64,000 nt of DNA from DASVTU01 sp036387415 (GTDB lineage Bacteria > Acidobacteriota > Blastocatellia > Pyrinomonadales > Pyrinomonadaceae): assembly GCA_036387415.1 (NCBI GenBank), contig DASVTU010000019.1, forward strand, positions 124,001-188,000, given 5' to 3'. The first letter of the stretch is position 1. Each line of letters begins with the position of its first letter. Below are positions 42,603-52,130 of the stretch, one piece after another. The position numbers were made by a program, and so were the translations under genes. The notes under the pieces were generated by a model, which saw only the letters and a list, made by a program, of their open reading frames with translations, was not told where the DNA came from and searched no databases.

Positions 42603-44194
42603 GACTTGCCAGCATCGACATCGGTTCTAACTCCATCAAACTGGTCGTTGTCGAGGCAGCGGGCGGCGATTCCTTTGCCGTGTTGGCGCGCGAGAAAGAG
42701 GTCGTCCGTCTCGGTCACGATACGCTGCGCGAACGTCATCTCGCGCCCGCCGCTATCAATCGTGCCGCCGAAACCATCAAACGCTACCGCTCCATCGCAG
42801 AGGCGCGCAGCGCGTCGAGCGTGCACACGGTGGCGACGGCCTCGGTGCGCGAAGCTGATAACTCGGCGGAGTTTGTCGAAGAAGTAGAACGTTGTGCAGG
42901 CGTCCGTGTCGAGATTTTATCTGGCATCGAAGAGGCGCGACTCATCGGCCTCGCTGCTGCCAGAGGTTGTGCGATGCGCGGTCAGTCCGTGCTCAACATC
43001 GACATCGGCGGCGGCTCCACCGAACTGTCGCTGATGAACGAAGAATACGCGCCCGTCAAACTCTTCTCCATCAAAATCGGTGCCGTCGGCCTCACCGAAC
43101 GCTTCATCAATTCCGACCCGGTTAAGCAGAAAGAACTGCGCGCCTTACGCGCCGAAGTGATGCGCGCGCTCGAACGTCCGGCGCGAGAGTTTCGCGGCGC
43201 GCAATGGCAGACCTCGACGGCGACTTCCGGCACCGCGCTCGCGCTCGGCGGAGTTCTCAAGTTGCAAGGCGCGACGGAGAAGAACGAAACAGAAGAAGAC
43301 GCGCCGCCATCGGGCATGGAAATCACGCGCGGCAGGCTGGCGCGATTCAACGAGCGCATCGCGTCGATGAATCTTCAGGAACGTCGCAGCGTGCCTGGCA
43401 TTAGCGGTCAACGCGCGGAAATCATCATCGCCGGAGGCCAGATTCTCGAAGGCGTGATGCGGGCGCTCGGTCTGCATCGGCTACGCACGTGCGATTGGGC
43501 TTTGGGCGAAGGCGTGATTCTCGACCGTCTGCGACAGATTGATGCGGAATCACAACCGCCTGCGCCCGACGTGACCGACCCGCGTCTGCGCGGCGTCCAT
43601 GCCGTCGGCAAACGTTTCGAGTATGAGGAAGCGCACGCGCATCACGTCGCTGCGTTGGCGGAGAAGATTTTTGACGGTCTCGCCGCCGCATTCAAACTTA
43701 GCCGCCACCAACGCCTCTTGCTCTCCGCCGCCGCGCTGCTCCACGACGTTGGCTACATCATCGCTCACGAATCGCACCATAAACATTCGCTCTATCTCAT
43801 CAAACATTCCGAACTCACAGGCTTCTCCGAAACCGAGCGCAGCATCATCGCCAACATCGCCCGTTATCATTCACGCGCGCTGCCCAAAGAACGGCATCCA
43901 GATTTCGCCGCGCTCAAGCCTTCCGAGCGCGAAACGATTTGGCGGCTCGGCGCAATCTTGCGTGTTGCCGATGCGCTCGACCGGAGGCATGATGCGCGTG
44001 TGTACGACGTGGATTGCACGCGCGACAAGGAAGGCGTACACCTGCAACTCAAAAGCCGCCTCTCCTGTGCCTATGAAGTGGCCGCCGTCAAACAGAAGCG
44101 CGATATGTTTGAAGAAGCCTTCGACTGCAAACTATTTATTCGCTCACAACTGATGGGCACGCGCAAGACTCTGTTACAGGCTACAGAATACTGA
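42599..44194 (+). CDS. ppx: Ppx/GppA-family exopolyphosphatase with C-terminal HD domain
   Basis: Hydrolyses terminal phosphate of polyphosphate or pppGpp. It is 531 residues from a coupled TTG start (42599) overlapping the upstream stop. The actin-like ATPase part shows ASIDIGSNSIKLVV at the start, NIDIGGGSTEL near 135-145, and GIEEARLI. The C-terminal part (about 340-510) is an HD domain with LLHDVGYII and HH motifs as in the long Ppx class. It lies between the TMK-like pair and a CHAD protein; CHAD domains bind polyphosphate, which favours the polyphosphate reading. Confidence 0.93.
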   Translation: MRLASIDIGSNSIKLVVVEAAGGDSFAVLAREKEVVRLGHDTLRERHLAPAAINRAAETIKRYRSIAEARSASSVHTVATASVREADNSAEFVEEVERCAGVRVEILSGIEEARLIGLAAARGCAMRGQSVLNIDIGGGSTELSLMNEEYAPVKLFSIKIGAVGLTERFINSDPVKQKELRALRAEVMRALERPAREFRGAQWQTSTATSGTALALGGVLKLQGATEKNETEEDAPPSGMEITRGRLARFNERIASMNLQERRSVPGISGQRAEIIIAGGQILEGVMRALGLHRLRTCDWALGEGVILDRLRQIDAESQPPAPDVTDPRLRGVHAVGKRFEYEEAHAHHVAALAEKIFDGLAAAFKLSRHQRLLLSAAALLHDVGYIIAHESHHKHSLYLIKHSELTGFSETERSIIANIARYHSRALPKERHPDFAALKPSERETIWRLGAILRVADALDRRHDARVYDVDCTRDKEGVHLQLKSRLSCAYEVAAVKQKRDMFEEAFDCKLFIRSQLMGTRKTLLQATEY

Positions 44195-44213
44195 CTATTG
44201 CTGACTATCTTTT

Positions 44214-45236
44214 ATGGCTAAAGCGAAAGAGATTGAGGGACTTGATTGTAATGCGAGCATCATTATTGGCGCGAAGGTGGTTTTGCGCGTGCGTTTGGAT
44301 GAGATGTGCGCTTTGCGCGAGGCCGCGTTGAATTGGGACGACATTGAAGGCGTACACGATATGCGCGTGGCGTCGAGGCGTCTGCGCGGCATCATCCGCG
44401 AGTTTGAGCCTTACTTTCGTAAACATGAATTGCGTGCGATGCACGATGAGGTCAAGCGTGTGGCGGATGCACTCGGCGGGGTGCGCGATGAGGATGTGGC
44501 GATTGCCGGTTTGGAAAAATTGAGTGAGGATGCGCCGCCGGATGTATCTGAAGGGATTCAAAAGATTGTCGGTGAACGCCGTCGCCGACGCGAAGGCGCG
44601 CGGGCTGTGTTGACCGAATTGATTAGCGCGTATGCTTTGTCAAAGTTGCGATACGACTGTCTTGCAGCCATCGAAAATGCGGAGGCGCGTCGCTCAAACA
44701 AAAACAAGGACAAGGAGGGTTTGAACGTCGCGGCTTTGAGTTTTCGAGAGGCGGGGCAACAAATCATCTCGGAGGGGTGGCGGGCATTGAAGAAGCGGAG
44801 CGCGAGTCTCCAACGACCGCACAAGACAAAGCCGCTGCACAAGATGCGTATCACGGCCAAGCGATTGCGCTACGCGATTGAGTTGTACTGCCAATGTTGG
44901 AGCGAGCCGTTACGACCCTTCGCCAAAGAGTTAGCGAAATTGCAATCCGCGCTCGGTGACCTACACGACTGCGATATGTGGATTGAAGATTTGGGCGAAC
45001 AACTGCGCGTGCTCGATAACAAAAACGAAGACGCGGCGACGACTCTACACGACGCTTTAGCGGCGAAATCAGCGTCCCTATCTGAAGAACACGCGAAAGC
45101 GCGTCCCACTGTCGTCTGGCTTATGTGCCACTTCACGACGCAACGCGCCGAACTCTATCGTGATGCGCTCAAGCGTTGGCACGAATGGGAAAGCGACGAT
45201 TTCGCGCGACGACTTTTCGAGCAGTTGTCCACCTGA
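44214..45236 (+). CDS. CHAD-domain protein
   Basis: A 340-residue, mostly helical, basic protein. The conserved His/Arg/Lys patches HDMRVASRRLR and PLHKMRITAKRLRYAIEL are the two halves of the CHAD domain, which is known to bind inorganic polyphosphate. ALGDLHDCDMWIEDL is the third block. It follows ppx by 19 bases and ends the operon. It probably targets the system to polyphosphate granules. A periodic repeat and the convergent macroglobulin gene follow. Confidence 0.92.
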   Translation: MAKAKEIEGLDCNASIIIGAKVVLRVRLDEMCALREAALNWDDIEGVHDMRVASRRLRGIIREFEPYFRKHELRAMHDEVKRVADALGGVRDEDVAIAGLEKLSEDAPPDVSEGIQKIVGERRRRREGARAVLTELISAYALSKLRYDCLAAIENAEARRSNKNKDKEGLNVAALSFREAGQQIISEGWRALKKRSASLQRPHKTKPLHKMRITAKRLRYAIELYCQCWSEPLRPFAKELAKLQSALGDLHDCDMWIEDLGEQLRVLDNKNEDAATTLHDALAAKSASLSEEHAKARPTVVWLMCHFTTQRAELYRDALKRWHEWESDDFARRLFEQLST

Positions 45237-45246
45237 GCCGCCACAT

Positions 45247-45345
45247 CAAAAGATGAAAGGAAGAAGGGGAAAGGGGAAATAGAATGGTTTTGAGTCTTCA
45301 TCTTTAACCATTTAACCTTTCCCCTTTTTAACCTTTGCTTTCTTA
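45247..45345. repeat. octamer-periodic inverted repeat between convergent genes (locus 7)
   Basis: TTTAACCA, TTTAACCT, TTCCCCTT, TTTAACCT run in phase at 45303-45334. AAGGGGAAAGG (45264-45274) is exactly complementary to 45316-45326. Lying between convergent genes, it could also act as a terminator on either strand. Confidence 0.75.
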
Positions 45346-45365
45346 CTCTTGATGCAAACTTTTTC

Positions 45366-48300
45366 TTATTCAATTCTTACATGGTCTGTTGAGCCGCGCC
45401 CGAAGGTTTCTGGTTGATACATCTCTTCGGCCTTCGGCGGTGGCACGACGAAGACGCCGGGAGTCGTGGCACGTGCGACGTAGGAGTAAGTGTGCACGCC
45501 TTCTTGTAGTAAGGTCGTGAATGCTTCGGCGCGTTCGTCGCGTAGATTTTGATGCTCGAACCATGAGCGATGCCACCACCAACCACGCCCGCCGCGCGTT
45601 GAGTCTACGGCCTTTTCATCCGGCGGAATGTTTCCGGTGACGGCGAGCGCGGCATTGAGTGCTTCGAGTCCGGCGGGCAGCGGGTCAACGAGCGCGACGT
45701 GATAACGACGCGCGGGCGCAACCATCGTCAGACGCACGCGCACGCGTGAACCCGCTTTGATGTGCCACGTTCCATCCGTGTCGCGGCGCACGTCCGCCGC
45801 ATCGTCAATAGCTTCATAGACGCGTTCGACCGCGAAGCCATAGTCGGCAGCGTCGAGTTTCAAACTCGCGGGTGCATATTGCAGCCCGACACGATAATAA
45901 AGACGACCCGCGCCTTCTTTGCTCAAGACGAGATTGTGCGCGCCGCCCTGTTCGGCAAGCGCCTGCATGGGAACGTTGATGCGTTGGCTGTCGGTTGAAC
46001 GTCCGCGAAATTCCTGTCCGCCTGCGAAACTTTCGCCGAGCCATGCGCGCGCGACGAAATCGGGAGTCGCTTTCTCGTAGGTCGCAAAATAGCGGTCGAG
46101 CGCGAGGAGGATAAAAACGTTCTCCTGCGTATTGTGCCAGCGCCCCGCCTTGCGATGCGCGAGCAATCCGCGCACGATTTTGGGAATGAGGTCGCTGGCG
46201 GGTTGGTCGCCGATGAGGGCTTCGAGGATGATGCCGTCGGCGCGTCGTTCGGAATGAAGAAGCAGATGTTGGCCGTCTGTGTAACGGGTTGTGAAGTGAG
46301 CGGTGGCGGCGGTTTCTTCGGCGCGGTTGTTGAGAAGGCGTCGAATGTTCTCGACTTGAAGCGACGAAGCCGCGTCGCCGGAGAGGACGGAGAGCAACCA
46401 TCCGACGGCTTCGAGCGAAAGGTTTTCGAGTCCCGCCCCGTTGATGAGACTGCGCGCGCGCGCGGCGTCGCGGTCGCCGAGGCGATTTCGGACGTAGAGC
46501 GCGTAAGCGATAATGGCTTGGCGCGTGTCGCGGCTGTAGCGCGCAGGGATGTGGCGTTCGACGTTGCGTAGATAGCGCAGAGACTTCGCCAGCATCTCGT
46601 CGGGCACGGCGAACTTCTTCTCCTTAGCGCGTGCCAGAGCATGCGCGACATGGATGCTGATGTAAGGCCACGATTCTTCGCCGCGACGCCAGAAGCCGAA
46701 GCCGCCATCGTCGTTCTGCATCGCTTGGAGTCGTTTGATGTCGCGCGCCACCGCCGTCAGCATCTCGTCCGGCTTGGGCATCCCTTTGGCTTCAAACGCG
46801 GTCAAGACATCGCGCAGCGCGGCCACCGCCAGCACCCGCGACGAGAGTTGTTCGGAACACTCGAAGGGATAGGCCATGAGATAGAGCATGGCATCGGTGA
46901 GTGCTTGGAGTTGAGTCGAAGAGGTGGTGATTTCCAGTCCGCCGAACTGCTTGACGACGCCCGACGGAGCCTTGATGGGTTGCACGATTGAGCCAGCATC
47001 AATCTCGCCGTAGGTGGCAAATGCCTCGGTGGTGGCGGGCGTCCAGACGGGCAATTGAACTTCCGCCGCGTCCGACCACTCGCCGCCAACCGCTCCGACT
47101 TGAAAACGCGCCACACCGACTCGCGCCGCGCTCGCAGGGAAACGCACCTCCACGCGTTCGTTCGCGGGCACGTTCACGCGGCGTCCCGCGCCTTCTGTCA
47201 ATTCAGCGTTGGCGGCGCGCACGGCGACATCGACGCTCAGAGGTTTGTCGGTTTGATTCTGCACGACGACGGGCAACTCGAAGTGGTCGCCGAAGTTGAG
47301 AAAACGCGGTGCGGAGAGTCGCGCCATGAGAGGCATGCGCGCGGTAATCGTCGATTCGCCGGAGCCGAACTGTTTATCGCCCGCCACCGAAACGGCCATC
47401 ACACGATAGCGTGTCAGATTGTCGGGCAGTTTAACTTTGACCTCGACGCGTCCGCGCGCGTCCGTCCGCACGGACGGAGCGAAGACGGCCAGCGCGTTGA
47501 AATTTTCGCGTAGACGAATCTCCTCGGCCTCGATTGCTTGAGAGACTATCGGAGCATTAGCGAACTTGCCGGACAACAACATGGACGAGCGTCTGCGAGG
47601 CGCGGCTTGGGAGGCGAGACCTCCCCTGACCGTGACTGCCTCCGCGACTGCTCCGGCACCACCGCCACCCACGCCTCCTGCGCCCACGCCTCCGACGCCC
47701 ACGCGAATGTCTATCTTTGCCGGGTCGTCGAGGACGATGCTTGAACGCAGATGATAGTCGGTCACATCTTCGCTTCGCTGCGCGTAAAAGACTTCGAGCG
47801 GGTCGGCGAGACGATACTGAGTTAACGCCAGCACCGCTTCATCAACCACTACGACAGCCATCTCGCCGCCCACGACGGGACGGCCTCCCGCATCGCGCAC
47901 TTCAACGTCAACGGTCGTCTCCGCGCCCGGTTCGAGAGCCTTGTCGCGCGGCGTTGCCGCCACCGTCAGACGACGTGCAAGCGGCGGCACGGGTAGATTT
48001 ATCTCGCCGCTCGCAAACGCGGGACGCTTCGGCAGTTTTACATTAGGATTTCCCGCGTCGTCCGTGCGCGTCGCCGCGCCGACGAGATTGACCTGCACGA
48101 AGATATTTGGCGTCCACCCTTCTTCAATCGGAATCTTCAACGTGTGCGAGGGCGAATCCATGCGAAAGCGTTCGGTGCGTATGAGGCCGGAGCGACGAAG
48201 CGTGAGCACGCCTTCCGCCGGATAAAACGGTGTGCGGACGAGAACCTCCGCCGTCTCGCCCGCCCGAAACTCCCTGCGGTCGGGAATGAGTTCGACCCTC

Positions 48301-51300
48301 TCCTGCTCGACGCCTCTCTGCGGCGGCAACTTTCCTCCCGCCACCCACAACAGCAACTCGCTTTCGTTGCGCCGTTCGCGGTCGTCAAAGACGCTCGCCC
48401 GGACACGATAGACACCGCCCTCTTTTGTCTGAAAAGTGCACTTCACCGCGTCGCCTGCGCTCTTAACGTTGCACTCCTGCGCGTTCGTCTCCTTTTGTTG
48501 CCACCTGTCATCCTCGTAAACCCAATCGAGCAGCGCGGCGCGCATGCTAATCTCACGATGCGACACGGCGCGACCATCAAGGTCGGTCACGATGCCTTCT
48601 ACGATGAGCGATTCGCCTTGCTGCACAAACGTGCGCGGGCTACGCACGCCCACGTACAACTCCGACGGATGGACGAGGATGCGCGTCGTATCCGCCCACG
48701 TCTGACGATTCACATCCGAAACTCTGACGTAAGCCGTGACATTGGAGGGACGCGCGGGAGCAACTGCGTCGAAGTCGAGACGCAAGCGATGTTTGCCGGA
48801 AGCATCGGTGCGCGAAGTGAAGTTTTGCGTCTGAGTCGAACCGCCGCTGGTGCGACTATTCGATTCCCACCACGGAACCCATGTGCCGAAGGTGTAGTCG
48901 TCGCGGTTGGGCGGTGTGAAGTTGCCGGGCGTCGCAGCAACGTGCCAACTCACTTCCGCGTCGGCGAGTGCGCCGCCTGCGTAATAAGAGGCTGTCACGG
49001 TCGAGATGGCATGACCGCCAATGATGTGCGGCCCTTCGCTCGTTTGGGACGACACTTCAAATTCCGGTCGGCGGAATTCCTGCACCTGTATCCCGTGCGT
49101 GTGGCTACGGTTTTCGACCTCGCCGCTCCTGCCGCCCTGTGCTTCAAGCATCAATGCGGACGAACCGAGATTCATCGTCGCAGGAAGTTTGATGACGGTA
49201 TCGAACCCACCCAGAGCATTGAGCGCGAGCGTGCCCGTCTTGATTTCATTGCCGCGCACATCACGCAACTTATACGCGACGCTCGCGGCTGCATCACCGA
49301 GCGCGCCGACATCACCATTCTTACCGCCGCCCGCGCGCCGCAGCCAACCCTTGATGTGCACCTCCTCGCCCGGTCGATACATCTTGCGGTCGTCGAAGAC
49401 GTACCAGCGAAGCGCATCGTGGACGTTTTTCTTGTACCATCCGCTTTCCCTATTCCACCAATTGAAGCTTTCGGGCAGCAACGCCTCTTCGCCGTCACGT
49501 CGTCGCGCCAGCAGCAGGGGCGCGCCCTGCCTCGCCTGTTCCTGCAAGGAGAGACGCGCCAGCCCGTCGCTGCCCGTGCGTCCGCTCGCGCCGTTGGGAT
49601 AAATCGACATCTCCACGTCGGCAAGCGGCGAGCCGTCGCTGAGCGATGTCGCCCAACCGAGTAAATCCGTTCCGTCAACAAACGCATCAAGGCCGATACC
49701 CGTCACCTGCACCCACGCTTGCAACGTCTCCTGTTCATCACGTTTGAGGGAAAGACTTTCGACCACCACGACGACGTTGCCACGACCATTATCTCCGAGT
49801 GCCGGACGGAGGTCGATGTTGGTTTCAACCATCTCATCCGGCGAAGCCCTGACTTCGATGGTCTTGGAAGAGATGAGCCTTCCGGGCGGCGTCTGTTGCT
49901 TGTGCTCCGACGCATCGCCGTATCCATTCGAGAAATTCATGTAGTCGTTGAAACGCGCCCAGTCTTCGATGCCGACGGCATAGAGCCTCACCTTGAACCT
50001 GTTGAGATTGGTGCTGTAGACGGCATAGCGCGGCGACGCGGAAGGTTCGAGCACGACGAAGCCGCTACCCGAAGCGAACATCTGCGGCGGGGATGCGGCG
50101 ACATTAAAACTCAAGACCGCGTCGCTGCTGAGCGTTTGACCGAACTGGTCGCGGAGCGTGCGCGGCAGCGTCACGCGATAAATTCTACGGCCACGTTTCA
50201 TGCCGTTAATGCTGAGCGTGTTGCCGTGGATGGAACTCGTCAAACTCTGGATTCCCGGCTCGATGCGAAGCTGAGATTTATCGAACGATTTGGCGTCGAG
50301 CAGATTGCTAAACACAATCTCCCATTCGTCGTTGGGCGTGCAAATTTTCTCATAGCCGCAATCGCGTCCGACGACGCGGAGCGGCCCGTAGGTGCGAAAA
50401 CTGAATGCTTGCGGCTTATCGGTTCGGCGTGTGCCTTCGGCGGAAGGAGCGCCCGCCGCGACGGTGACAGTAATCTTCTCGTCGACAGGCATCTGCGAGA
50501 GGTCGCCCGCGTTGTTGGCGTTGCTGTCGGCATTAGCGACGCGACGAGGAGAATCCGACGCACGCAAAGCCAGCCAACGCCCTTTCTGTGCCGCGCTCGC
50601 CAAGCGACGCACTTCTGCATCGGCCTCTATCTCTGCGGGCGTGGCGAGCCGCGTCTTGAGTTCTCTTGAGCCGCCGCGCACTCTAACGCTGCCGAGCACA
50701 GCCGCTGCATCAATGAGTTGGTCAAACTCTATGAAGATAACAGCGTCGCGTCGATGCGTGCCCTCGTTCGGATATGTTGTTTTTAACTGCGGCGGAGGGG
50801 TCGAGAAGTTCCATGTCGTGGTCACGGCGAGTGTGCCGCCGTTGGCTGATTTGGTTCCGGCACGCACGGTTGCGGTGTAATGCGTCGCCATCGGAAAGCG
50901 TTCGAGCGCGTCGAAGACGAGAGTCTTAGTGCCCAACCAACGCCAATTCCCACGCGGCTGCGGAGTGAGTTCGACGGGCACCTCCTCTGCGGCGAGTTCG
51001 CCCCGCGACTTAATTGCCACCATCGGTTGGGAGAAGGTGATGCTCAACTGCGGCGCAATGGGAACGTCGCCCGTCGGCGCGAAACGCAGAACCTCAAGCG
51101 GGACGGAAGCCTTCGTGTCAGGCGCGACCGCCTGCACAGGCGGCGGAAAAATCGCTTCCACTATTTTTCCCGTCCGCGGCGGCGGCAACGAACGCTCACG
51201 CAACGCAAAATCCTTCTCGTCGTCGGTTTCAGTCTTGAGTGGTGGCAGGCGCTTCAACACATTCTGCGTCTCGCTCTCCGATAGACGCACAGCAGGCGCG

Positions 51301-51578
51301 AACGCCGCCGTCGGCGGACGCGTCTCCGCTTGCTCCGCACCTTCGCTCAAACGAAATTTCAATCCCGGATTCTGTTGACGCTCCTCGCCTTCATTCTCAA
51401 CATCCGTCGCGTCGCCTGACGGCGCTCTGCCAGCGTCTTCATCAACATGCAAAGCGGCATCATGCGATTCATATCTCGCGCGGGTGTTCGACACAGGCGA
51501 CGCGAGCGCAGGCGAAACTGCGCCGCAAATGTTTGCGATGATGAGAAGCACGCTCGCCGCGCGCCGAAGCTGAAGCAT
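45366..51578 (-). CDS. bacterial alpha-2-macroglobulin family protein with thioester motif
   Basis: Large exported protease trap, 2070 residues. It starts with a signal peptide (VLLIIANICGAVSPALA); there is no lipobox. AAGGAAG lies eight bases before ATG. It then has Ig-like MG domains, a bait region, and the reactive thioester motif CSEQ with Cys1574 (DNA 46857-46859) in the GGFGFW-containing helical domain. A Gly/Val/Ala-rich low-complexity stretch lies near 1290-1313. Bacterial relatives usually sit next to penicillin-binding protein 1C; no such gene is here. A role in protecting the envelope from foreign proteases is the family expectation. Confidence 0.95.
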   Translation of the reverse strand: MLQLRRAASVLLIIANICGAVSPALASPVSNTRARYESHDAALHVDEDAGRAPSGDATDVENEGEERQQNPGLKFRLSEGAEQAETRPPTAAFAPAVRLSESETQNVLKRLPPLKTETDDEKDFALRERSLPPPRTGKIVEAIFPPPVQAVAPDTKASVPLEVLRFAPTGDVPIAPQLSITFSQPMVAIKSRGELAAEEVPVELTPQPRGNWRWLGTKTLVFDALERFPMATHYTATVRAGTKSANGGTLAVTTTWNFSTPPPQLKTTYPNEGTHRRDAVIFIEFDQLIDAAAVLGSVRVRGGSRELKTRLATPAEIEADAEVRRLASAAQKGRWLALRASDSPRRVANADSNANNAGDLSQMPVDEKITVTVAAGAPSAEGTRRTDKPQAFSFRTYGPLRVVGRDCGYEKICTPNDEWEIVFSNLLDAKSFDKSQLRIEPGIQSLTSSIHGNTLSINGMKRGRRIYRVTLPRTLRDQFGQTLSSDAVLSFNVAASPPQMFASGSGFVVLEPSASPRYAVYSTNLNRFKVRLYAVGIEDWARFNDYMNFSNGYGDASEHKQQTPPGRLISSKTIEVRASPDEMVETNIDLRPALGDNGRGNVVVVVESLSLKRDEQETLQAWVQVTGIGLDAFVDGTDLLGWATSLSDGSPLADVEMSIYPNGASGRTGSDGLARLSLQEQARQGAPLLLARRRDGEEALLPESFNWWNRESGWYKKNVHDALRWYVFDDRKMYRPGEEVHIKGWLRRAGGGKNGDVGALGDAAASVAYKLRDVRGNEIKTGTLALNALGGFDTVIKLPATMNLGSSALMLEAQGGRSGEVENRSHTHGIQVQEFRRPEFEVSSQTSEGPHIIGGHAISTVTASYYAGGALADAEVSWHVAATPGNFTPPNRDDYTFGTWVPWWESNSRTSGGSTQTQNFTSRTDASGKHRLRLDFDAVAPARPSNVTAYVRVSDVNRQTWADTTRILVHPSELYVGVRSPRTFVQQGESLIVEGIVTDLDGRAVSHREISMRAALLDWVYEDDRWQQKETNAQECNVKSAGDAVKCTFQTKEGGVYRVRASVFDDRERRNESELLLWVAGGKLPPQRGVEQERVELIPDRREFRAGETAEVLVRTPFYPAEGVLTLRRSGLIRTERFRMDSPSHTLKIPIEEGWTPNIFVQVNLVGAATRTDDAGNPNVKLPKRPAFASGEINLPVPPLARRLTVAATPRDKALEPGAETTVDVEVRDAGGRPVVGGEMAVVVVDEAVLALTQYRLADPLEVFYAQRSEDVTDYHLRSSIVLDDPAKIDIRVGVGGVGAGGVGGGGAGAVAEAVTVRGGLASQAAPRRRSSMLLSGKFANAPIVSQAIEAEEIRLRENFNALAVFAPSVRTDARGRVEVKVKLPDNLTRYRVMAVSVAGDKQFGSGESTITARMPLMARLSAPRFLNFGDHFELPVVVQNQTDKPLSVDVAVRAANAELTEGAGRRVNVPANERVEVRFPASAARVGVARFQVGAVGGEWSDAAEVQLPVWTPATTEAFATYGEIDAGSIVQPIKAPSGVVKQFGGLEITTSSTQLQALTDAMLYLMAYPFECSEQLSSRVLAVAALRDVLTAFEAKGMPKPDEMLTAVARDIKRLQAMQNDDGGFGFWRRGEESWPYISIHVAHALARAKEKKFAVPDEMLAKSLRYLRNVERHIPARYSRDTRQAIIAYALYVRNRLGDRDAARARSLINGAGLENLSLEAVGWLLSVLSGDAASSLQVENIRRLLNNRAEETAATAHFTTRYTDGQHLLLHSERRADGIILEALIGDQPASDLIPKIVRGLLAHRKAGRWHNTQENVFILLALDRYFATYEKATPDFVARAWLGESFAGGQEFRGRSTDSQRINVPMQALAEQGGAHNLVLSKEGAGRLYYRVGLQYAPASLKLDAADYGFAVERVYEAIDDAADVRRDTDGTWHIKAGSRVRVRLTMVAPARRYHVALVDPLPAGLEALNAALAVTGNIPPDEKAVDSTRGGRGWWWHRSWFEHQNLRDERAEAFTTLLQEGVHTYSYVARATTPGVFVVPPPKAEEMYQPETFGRGSTDHVRIE

Positions 51579-52130
51579 GGTTGCTATCTTCCTTAAATTA
51601 GATTCGAGAAATCGCGCGGCGTGCCAAATACTGTCGGCTCGTCACACCGCGACTTGAATGGTTAATCAAATCCTTAGACGCTGAACACAGAGAAATGTTC
51701 CCGCACATCTCTGACGCGCGACCAGTCCTAACACGCTGCTACCGAAATGAACGCGGGAGTTGAGGAAAATTGCATCGAAATCCATGACAGAGACGAAACG
51801 TGCCATTTCTGGAATCTTGATTCGACGTACGACGCAGCCATGCGAGGTTCGCTCGCGTGATGTCTGACCGGAGCAGTCGCTTCGTCAATGACGCGTGTCA
51901 AGATACTCGAAAACGAAATTCGCGTCTGCAATTTTCTGTTGCCCTCGTCGGTCAAAGAAAGTCGCTCTCGTCGGTAAAAAAAGGGGAATAGATGGTCGTC
52001 GCAGCCTGTTTGAGCCGCGCCTTGTCGTGCGATGATTTCAAGTACATGAAACGCGCGCACTCTGTTATTCTCTTGTGCCGGATACATTTTCTAATTCACA
52101 GAGACCGAGAACGAGGATGGCAAACACAAG
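51579..52130. other. long non-coding gap upstream of the macroglobulin and murU genes
   Basis: About 550 bases between divergent genes, so it should hold both promoters. A 119-codon reading frame on the - strand (51728-52087) has no recognisable features and I do not call it a gene. I see no clear -35/-10 pair, riboswitch or repeat. The base composition is more AT-rich than the flanking genes. Confidence 0.5.

Noticed and set aside
48144..49664. 506-codon open frame on the + strand inside the macroglobulin gene
   Set aside because: It lies wholly antisense to a well-supported gene and shows no recognisable motifs. Biased GC-rich codon use commonly leaves the opposite frame open.
51728..52087. 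119-codon frame in the gap before the MurU-like gene
   Set aside because: No ribosome site, no conserved features, and it lies in AT-richer spacer likely to hold promoters.
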